DNA from: JBMYQA01 sp049600855
Lineage (GTDB): Bacteria > Bacteroidota > Bacteroidia > Cytophagales > Flammeovirgaceae
Direction: 5' to 3'
DNA: 20,003 bases
Assembly: GCA_049600855.1 (NCBI GenBank)
Contig: JBMYQA010000094.1
Span: 1 to 20,003 of the forward strand
Position numbers and translations under genes: made by a program. Of the stretch, positions 16,001 through 20,003 are shown piece by piece (position 1 is the first letter of the stretch; each line of letters starts with the position of its first letter). A model generated the notes under the pieces. The model searched no databases. It was given only the letters and a program-made list of their open reading frames with translations, and was not told where the DNA came from.

Positions 16001-19000
16001 ACCATTTGCACCTTTACCAATTTGTAAACCATATTTCCCATCAGCAGGTTTTCTAGTCATGTTGATGTATCCATCGCCATCCAATTGACGCATGAACGCA
16101 TTTTCTCTCATTAAGAAAAGTTTCCAAAGTTCAGTGTCTACATCCCCGTCATTCGGATCGTAAGCATTGGCTTTTAACTCTTTCTTAGGAACGGTGTTGC
16201 TCGCTTTTCTTTGGAATGGAACGTAAACTACCCATCTTGAACCTGCTAAGGAACCTTGAGTCATGGTAGCTTCGCCATGAATATACGCCTTGCTTCCATT
16301 ATCGCGATATACCAAGTAAGCGGTAGAATCGAAAGTTAATCGTACCGTACGTTCATCGTTGAATCCACTCAACCAAATGCTGTGGTTGTCATTTCCTCCA
16401 TGATAAGCGTCGGAAATGGCATTGCTTAAGTTAAAAGTGAACTTGTCTCCATCACAAGATTCAGGATCTGGATTCATGTCACAAGGCCCTGTAAAGAATG
16501 GTGTAGTGATGGACTGCTCAGTTCCAAATGTGAAGGTGAAATCCGTTACTAACTTCGACGTATTAATAAAGGTATAATTACCAGCATTCGGATTTCCATT
16601 AACATCAGCACCTAAACCAGCGGCAGGGAGTACAATTTCTTGTCCACTGTGAGCTAAAGTGATGGTTACTGGGAACGCATTGCTATTGCTCACTCTCCAA
16701 CGATTCTTATTCTTGTTCGGAGAACATACATTGATCGCATCAATGGTTCCGTCAGGAATTGGACAAGCAGAAGTGTTTGCAGCTACAGCGATGCTTTCAG
16801 TAAATGAATAGTAAACAGTTAAGCTGTCGCCTGCACTCGCATCCGTAGTAAAGAAGGTGTAGTTGCCTGCATTCGCATTGCCATCAGCATCACTACCCAT
16901 GCCCGCTTTAGGAATTGAGAGGCTTGTTTTTGTACCACTATTGATACTGTACTGAACCGTAAGACTTCGGTTTGTTGCATTTTCAATTGCCCAACGATTT
17001 GTCGCATCATCATCACTACATAAGGCATCCACACCAATCGAAATAGGCGGACAGAATGCTTTCAAATCTAAGTTGAAATCGCCATTCTTATAGCCTTGTC
17101 CATTGTAATTGTAACTGAACCAAGATGATGCACCTAAATTCGTGTTTTTACCATTGGCACCAACACCAACTTGTAAGCCTAAGTTGCCATTACTTGGTCT
17201 TCTAGTGAGGTTAATGTAGCCATTACCATCTATCTGACGGATGAAAGCACTTTCTTCCATCAAGAACATTTTCCACAAATCAGTATCTATACCCCCATCA
17301 TTAGGATCGTAAGCTTCTGATTTTAATTCTTTCTTGAAACCTGTATTAGCCGCTTTAGCACCAAATGGAGCATAAACAACCCAACGCGATCCAGCTAATG
17401 AACCATTATCCATCGTCGCATTACCAGTGATGTACGCTCGGCTACCATCATCGCTCAAGACTAAATAAGCATCAGGATCGAAGGTCATGGTTACGGTACC
17501 TTCGCCATTAAATCCACTGAACCAAATGCTGTGGTTATCATTTCCATTATGATACGCATCAGAAACAGCATTGCTTAAGGTATAAGTCAGCTCATCTTCT
17601 TCACAAGATTCTGGATCAGGCGTATCGTCACAAACACCCACAGTGTGGTTTACCGTTAAGTTTTGATTGTTACCATAACTTACACTGATCGGATTAATGC
17701 TGTCAGGAGCAAATACAAAGGTGAAGTTGCCACCAGGATTGCCATCAGCCGTCACGCCATTACCCGCAGCTGGAAGCGTAATTACTTCGCCGCTAAAATC
17801 TAAGGTAACATCTACTTCAAACGCATTTCCATTTTCAAACCTCCATCTATTTAATGCCGCATCATTGTGGCAAACAGGAGCTAAGTTAACATTGTCGATA
17901 TCCAGTGGAGGAATGTCACAAAGTTCTTTTTCGTTGAATACCGTATCAATTAAACCGTTTACATAGAACACACACATGGCATCGCCTGCTATGGTATCCG
18001 TAGTTACAATCACGGTATCACCAGGTAATAACTCTACACTATCACTGTTGCTATTGATGGTTACCACTCTTTGAGTAATTAATTTAGTAACGGTGTAGTA
18101 AAGATTAGCCGTTTCATCGGTGTTGTTGTAGAATGCCCAACGGTGGAAGGCAGGATCAATCGTACACGTATCTGTTGCAATTACAGGCGGTTCGCAACTA
18201 AAATGGTTAGGTTGTGCAAGAGTGGCTAAAGTAGCTCCACTTCCTGCATTGCGGACCACAATTGAAGTTTGTGTTGTAATGAGGTTGTAACTCTCGTTTG
18301 CGCCTAATTGTAAAGGTTGTGCGAAGAACCCAGCTAATACCGATAAATCAGCAGGGAAGTTCGAGTTATTCTTGATTAAGAAATTACGCTGAGCAGGGTT
18401 GCTTGTACATGCTGCCTCAATGCTAATTTCAGGATCACAGAATCCTGCGTCATTTACAAGTGTGTCAACTAAACCACTTTCGTAGAATATACACATGGCA
18501 TTACCAGCCACAGTATCAGTAGTAATTAATACCGTATCGCCAGGAAGCACCTCAAGACTATCTGCATTGCTATTTACATTCACTACACGCTGAGTGATGA
18601 GCTTTGATACCGTATAGAATACATGAGCCGGTTCATTGCTATTATTGTAAAATACCCAACGGTACGAAGCGGCATCTACAGAACAGGTATCATTTACGAC
18701 AAGAGGCGGAGCGCAGATGGATGCGGTAGGTTGCGCAAGGGAAGCTAAGGTTTCGCCATTACTTGCATTTCGAATGACAATGGAAGTTTGTGTAGTAATG
18801 AAGTTAAAACGCTCGTTTGCCCCTAATTGTAAAGGCTGTGGGAAGAATCCAGCCAATACCGATAAATCAGCTGCAAAGTTTGAGTTATTTGTGATTAAGA
18901 AGTTACGCTCGGCAGCTGTATTTGTACAGACCGCTTCAATGCTAATTTCAGGGTTACACATCCCTGCTTCGTTCACCACAGTATCAATCACACCGTTTTC

Positions 19001-20003
19001 GTAGAACACACACATGGCATTACCAGCCACGGTATCGGTGGTAATGAGTACGGTATCGCCAGGAAGCACTGCTACACTGTCAGAATTACTGTTGATGTTT
19101 ACCACACGTTGAGAAACTAATTTAGCCACAGTGTAGAACACATTGGCAACTTCGTTTGAGTTGTTATAAAATACCCAACGGTAAGCAGCAGGATCAGTAG
19201 AACAGGTATCGGTGGCAACAATTGGTGACTCGCATAAAAATGGTGAAGGTTGTGCTAAAGATGCTAATGTTTGATTATCAGCGGCATTTCGAACAACTAT
19301 AGAAGTTTGTGTCGTAACGAAATTTGATGTTTCGTTTGGCCCTAATTGTAAAGATTGTGGAAAAAATCCTGCTAATACAGAAAGGTTGGCCGAGTAGTTC
19401 GAATTGTTTGAAATGGCATAAATACGTTCTGCTGGATTAGTCGAACATACTGCTTCAATACTGATTTCTGGCGCACATAACCCCGCATCATTTACAATGG
19501 TATCAATTAATCCATTGTCATAGAATACGCACATGGAACCTCCAGCTACGGTATCGGTTGTAATTAATACGGTATCGCCAGGAAGCACCTCAAGGCTGTC
19601 TGAATTGCTGTTTACAGTAACTACACGCTGAGAAATTAATTTAGCCACAGTGTAAAACACGTTGGCAGTGTCAGGCGAGTCATTGTAAAATACCCAGCGA
19701 TAAGTTGCTGGATCAATATTACAGGTGTCATTAACTGTCAGTGGCGCAGCACAAATAAATGGTGTTGGTTGCGCTAAAGAAGCTAATGTTTGATTGTCAG
19801 CTGCATTTCGAACCACTAGGGTTGTTTGCGTTGTAACAAAATTAAAACTTTCATTTGGACCTAATTGTAACGGCTGGGGAAAAAATCCTGCTAATACAGA
19901 CAGGTCAGCCGCAAAATTCGAGTTGTTCGTAATAAGATAATCCCGCTGAGATGCATCCGTTGTGCATGCTGCTTCTATACTAATCGAGGGCACTTGCGAA
20001 TAT
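13094..20003 (-). CDS. Giant modular T9SS-secreted surface protein (N-terminus beyond window)
   Basis: About 2,300 residues are visible and the frame stays open to the right edge; the GTG at 19993 is an internal valine of a repeat, not a start. From the N-terminal side the visible part holds four 173-residue double modules (19984-17909), one single Ig-like module, and three B domains of about 187 residues, the first two each followed by a pair of modules (17617-14768). Next come a non-repetitive propeller-like region (about 14760-14030), a region containing NNALGAPQ and FVSLGF (about 14020-13440) that resembles discoidin-like surface domains, a short linker, and a T9SS type A sorting domain with FNVFPNPSSG and a VYIVQM strand (about 13335-13097). 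Nearly every module begins and ends with a cysteine, suggesting disulfide-closed beta sandwiches. It is exported by Sec and T9SS and likely attached to the cell surface, perhaps in adhesion; function is unknown. Its own terminator follows. Confidence 0.9.
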   Translation of the reverse strand, partial: YSQVPSISIEAACTTDASQRDYLITNNSNFAADLSVLAGFFPQPLQLGPNESFNFVTTQTTLVVRNAADNQTLASLAQPTPFICAAPLTVNDTCNIDPATYRWVFYNDSPDTANVFYTVAKLISQRVVTVNSNSDSLEVLPGDTVLITTDTVAGGSMCVFYDNGLIDTIVNDAGLCAPEISIEAVCSTNPAERIYAISNNSNYSANLSVLAGFFPQSLQLGPNETSNFVTTQTSIVVRNAADNQTLASLAQPSPFLCESPIVATDTCSTDPAAYRWVFYNNSNEVANVFYTVAKLVSQRVVNINSNSDSVAVLPGDTVLITTDTVAGNAMCVFYENGVIDTVVNEAGMCNPEISIEAVCTNTAAERNFLITNNSNFAADLSVLAGFFPQPLQLGANERFNFITTQTSIVIRNASNGETLASLAQPTASICAPPLVVNDTCSVDAASYRWVFYNNSNEPAHVFYTVSKLITQRVVNVNSNADSLEVLPGDTVLITTDTVAGNAMCIFYESGLVDTLVNDAGFCDPEISIEAACTSNPAQRNFLIKNNSNFPADLSVLAGFFAQPLQLGANESYNLITTQTSIVVRNAGSGATLATLAQPNHFSCEPPVIATDTCTIDPAFHRWAFYNNTDETANLYYTVTKLITQRVVTINSNSDSVELLPGDTVIVTTDTIAGDAMCVFYVNGLIDTVFNEKELCDIPPLDIDNVNLAPVCHNDAALNRWRFENGNAFEVDVTLDFSGEVITLPAAGNGVTADGNPGGNFTFVFAPDSINPISVSYGNNQNLTVNHTVGVCDDTPDPESCEEDELTYTLSNAVSDAYHNGNDNHSIWFSGFNGEGTVTMTFDPDAYLVLSDDGSRAYITGNATMDNGSLAGSRWVVYAPFGAKAANTGFKKELKSEAYDPNDGGIDTDLWKMFLMEESAFIRQIDGNGYINLTRRPSNGNLGLQVGVGANGKNTNLGASSWFSYNYNGQGYKNGDFNLDLKAFCPPISIGVDALCSDDDATNRWAIENATNRSLTVQYSINSGTKTSLSIPKAGMGSDADGNANAGNYTFFTTDASAGDSLTVYYSFTESIAVAANTSACPIPDGTIDAINVCSPNKNKNRWRVSNSNAFPVTITLAHSGQEIVLPAAGLGADVNGNPNAGNYTFINTSKLVTDFTFTFGTEQSITTPFFTGPCDMNPDPESCDGDKFTFNLSNAISDAYHGGNDNHSIWLSGFNDERTVRLTFDSTAYLVYRDNGSKAYIHGEATMTQGSLAGSRWVVYVPFQRKASNTVPKKELKANAYDPNDGDVDTELWKLFLMRENAFMRQLDGDGYINMTRKPADGKYGLQIGKGANGKNINLGASFWFDYSYNGQSYRQGDFNLDLAPTCPDVDIDVEALCKEHPRKNRWRITNSTDRHFRIQYTVDGSQKYTKFIPRAGKGRDADGNANSGDYTFITTNANQGNILTVYYALDQEVTAEADTTFCPVPEGSITVENVCANKKNKNRWRVSNSNDFPVFVQLAHNNRFVRLPAAGKGRDADGNANSGNYTFFHTHKSITEFTITFGATQSASALFITGPCSVNPDPESCDNGNWTHDLSNAVSDAYHSGNSNHSIALFGLGRLTFEDGAYLVYNSNGERAYITGRATFHSGNLTGSTWEVYAPFEAKNDLTRPKKELRANAYDPNDGGVDVDTWALFLMGEGAFMKEVDGDGYIRMSTMPADGKYGLQIGKGANGKNIEFGASAWFFYSLNGGDWKQGDFNLNLSPQCDDVSACSIYYIDNAKDKIYFTKPKQNQGKVRVKEYVPSPYSDAHIALNIDGTKLFVFESRGPIHDYGYFDTQTHVFKPVGQLNIPGGIVQAAFNPQGQLYFSSTSSDEIFVMDDPMSPGTEVSYGTITIQETGQTMNIAGADIAFDQDGSFYIGTHAHGAAIFTVSGLQGHLVAKQFGHACRGKITGMAVMPDARTLIYSVKNATGMYVVDMDNPDNFQFLQFQGPVQQSGWGDMTSACLDYVEPCDGYAVSVVNFNQGTQQDGDAVPSNRSNANNALGAPQESNNLNFVSLGFRGYIELELASPVYNHNKNGVAVGHSNSIEDAYGDGISYADFIVVETSYGRMNTNCGPDQTGNYPELALVYGKEKPEDPWVLLTPSTVCRTSFIDIGPAVESGQLEYVKYVKILDCTDYARFGGNADGYDVDGLIICPDEVVGAITGEGRGALVNAKSNDTGFDLDLNFFNRAPNDAPEDFEAAEVKFNVFPNPSSGKITVASNLGYMKEATLTIHNTLGVEIYRGKVSGETNVSVDLSRFGTGVYIVQMANDTDTRTSRVVIR
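13097..13335 (-). other. T9SS type A C-terminal sorting domain
   Basis: The last ~80 residues of the giant protein show the type A pattern: FNVFPNPSSGKITV at the front, a central TLTIHNTLGVEIYRG strand pair, DLSRFGTGVYIVQM, and a short basic end RTSRVVIR. From family knowledge this domain is recognised by the type IX secretion system and cleaved as the protein is attached to the outer membrane. Confidence 0.93.
14030..14760 (-). other. Propeller-like non-repetitive region of the giant protein
   Basis: This stretch of about 240 residues starts with IYYIDNAKDKIYF and has recurring strand pairs such as AHIALNIDGTKLFVF, AAFNPQGQLYFSS, ADIAFDQDGSFYIGT and MAVMPDARTLIYSV, each with a hydrophobic strand, a turn containing DG/QG/DA and another strand. 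This is the spacing of NHL/YVTN/SMP-30-type beta-propeller blades. Five to six blades can be counted by eye; the fold is inferred. Confidence 0.6.
14768..17617 (-). repeat. 1149-bp super-repeat (B domain plus two Ig-like modules), 2 full and 1 partial copies
   Basis: The motif DPESC that opens each B domain starts at 17617, 16468 and 15319, giving two periods of exactly 1149 bp (383 residues). Each full unit is a 189-residue B domain, then two ~95-residue Ig-like modules rich in DADGNANAGNYTF-type loops. The third copy has only the B domain, 184 residues long because of a 5-residue deletion (HSIALFGLG against HSIWFSGFN), before the protein changes to the propeller. B domains share the landmarks LSNA.SDAYH.GN.NHSI, KKEL, AYDPNDG, GLQ.G.GANGKN and GA..WF. 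Confidence 0.9.
17909..19984 (-). repeat. Four tandem 519-bp (173-aa) repeats
   Basis: The opening motif ISIEA[AV]C begins at 19984, 19465, 18946 and 18427, three periods of exactly 519 bp with no indels. Each unit has two related halves: one with NNSN..A.LSVLAGFF.Q.LQLG, the other with YRWVFYN and LPGDTVLITTDT. Five cysteines per unit are conserved in all four copies. The array probably continues beyond the right edge. Confidence 0.93.

Noticed and set aside
17909..19984. CRISPR or satellite-like tandem array
   Set aside because: The repeats are 519 bp, coding throughout in one frame, with protein-level conservation; there are no short repeats with unique spacers.

Overview
The window looks like chromosomal DNA from a Bacteroidota bacterium, most likely a Cytophagales-type marine or soil lineage; the genus cannot be named from sequence alone. 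Support comes from the type IX secretion (T9SS) C-terminal sorting domain on the giant surface protein, TAnnTTTG-type -7 promoter boxes (100-107, 9288-9295, and 12976-12969 on the minus strand), weak use of Shine-Dalgarno sites, AT-rich intergenic DNA, and Bacteroidota-typical families (DUF4230, DUF1573, a split methylmalonyl-CoA mutase small subunit). There are no RNA genes, IS elements, CRISPR arrays or clear phage genes. Layout, left to right: (1) 1-5700, plus strand: a ~22-span DUF2339 membrane protein behind a good promoter, then a strong 17-bp hairpin that ends 7 nt before a two-gene unit: a cNMP-binding/CBS/DUF294 nucleotidyltransferase-like protein and a DEDDh 3'-5' exonuclease. (2) 5779-7190: a divergent pair, an Lrp/AsnC regulator (minus) and a short DUF1338/HglS-like 2-oxoadipate dioxygenase (plus), suggesting amino-acid-responsive control of lysine catabolism. 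(3) 7191-11024, plus strand: an intergenic stretch with a 23-bp perfect palindrome and a long interrupted inverted repeat, then a ClC anion channel with C-terminal CBS pair, a secreted DUF1573 protein and a PAP2 phosphatase. (4) 11021-13070, minus strand: a DUF4230 membrane-anchored protein and an orphan, short methylmalonyl-CoA mutase small subunit, each separated from its upstream neighbour by a rho-independent terminator. (5) 13094 to the window end, minus strand: the last ~2,300 residues of a giant secreted protein whose start lies beyond the right edge. The giant protein is the most unusual object here. It is built from about 13 cysteine-bounded Ig-like modules of 80-100 residues and three ~187-residue 'B' domains, followed by a propeller-like region, a discoidin-like region and a T9SS type A sorting signal. 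The modules are arranged with exact periods: four 519-bp (173-aa) double modules, then two 1149-bp (383-aa) B+module+module units and a final partial one. The four 519-bp copies are mosaics of each other, which points to recombination between repeats. The B domain resembles, from memory, an extracellular domain of PEP-CTERM/exosortase-sorted proteins. Three plus-strand genes in a row (DUF2339, DUF294, ClC) have no usable ATG start and appear to begin at TTG or GTG.
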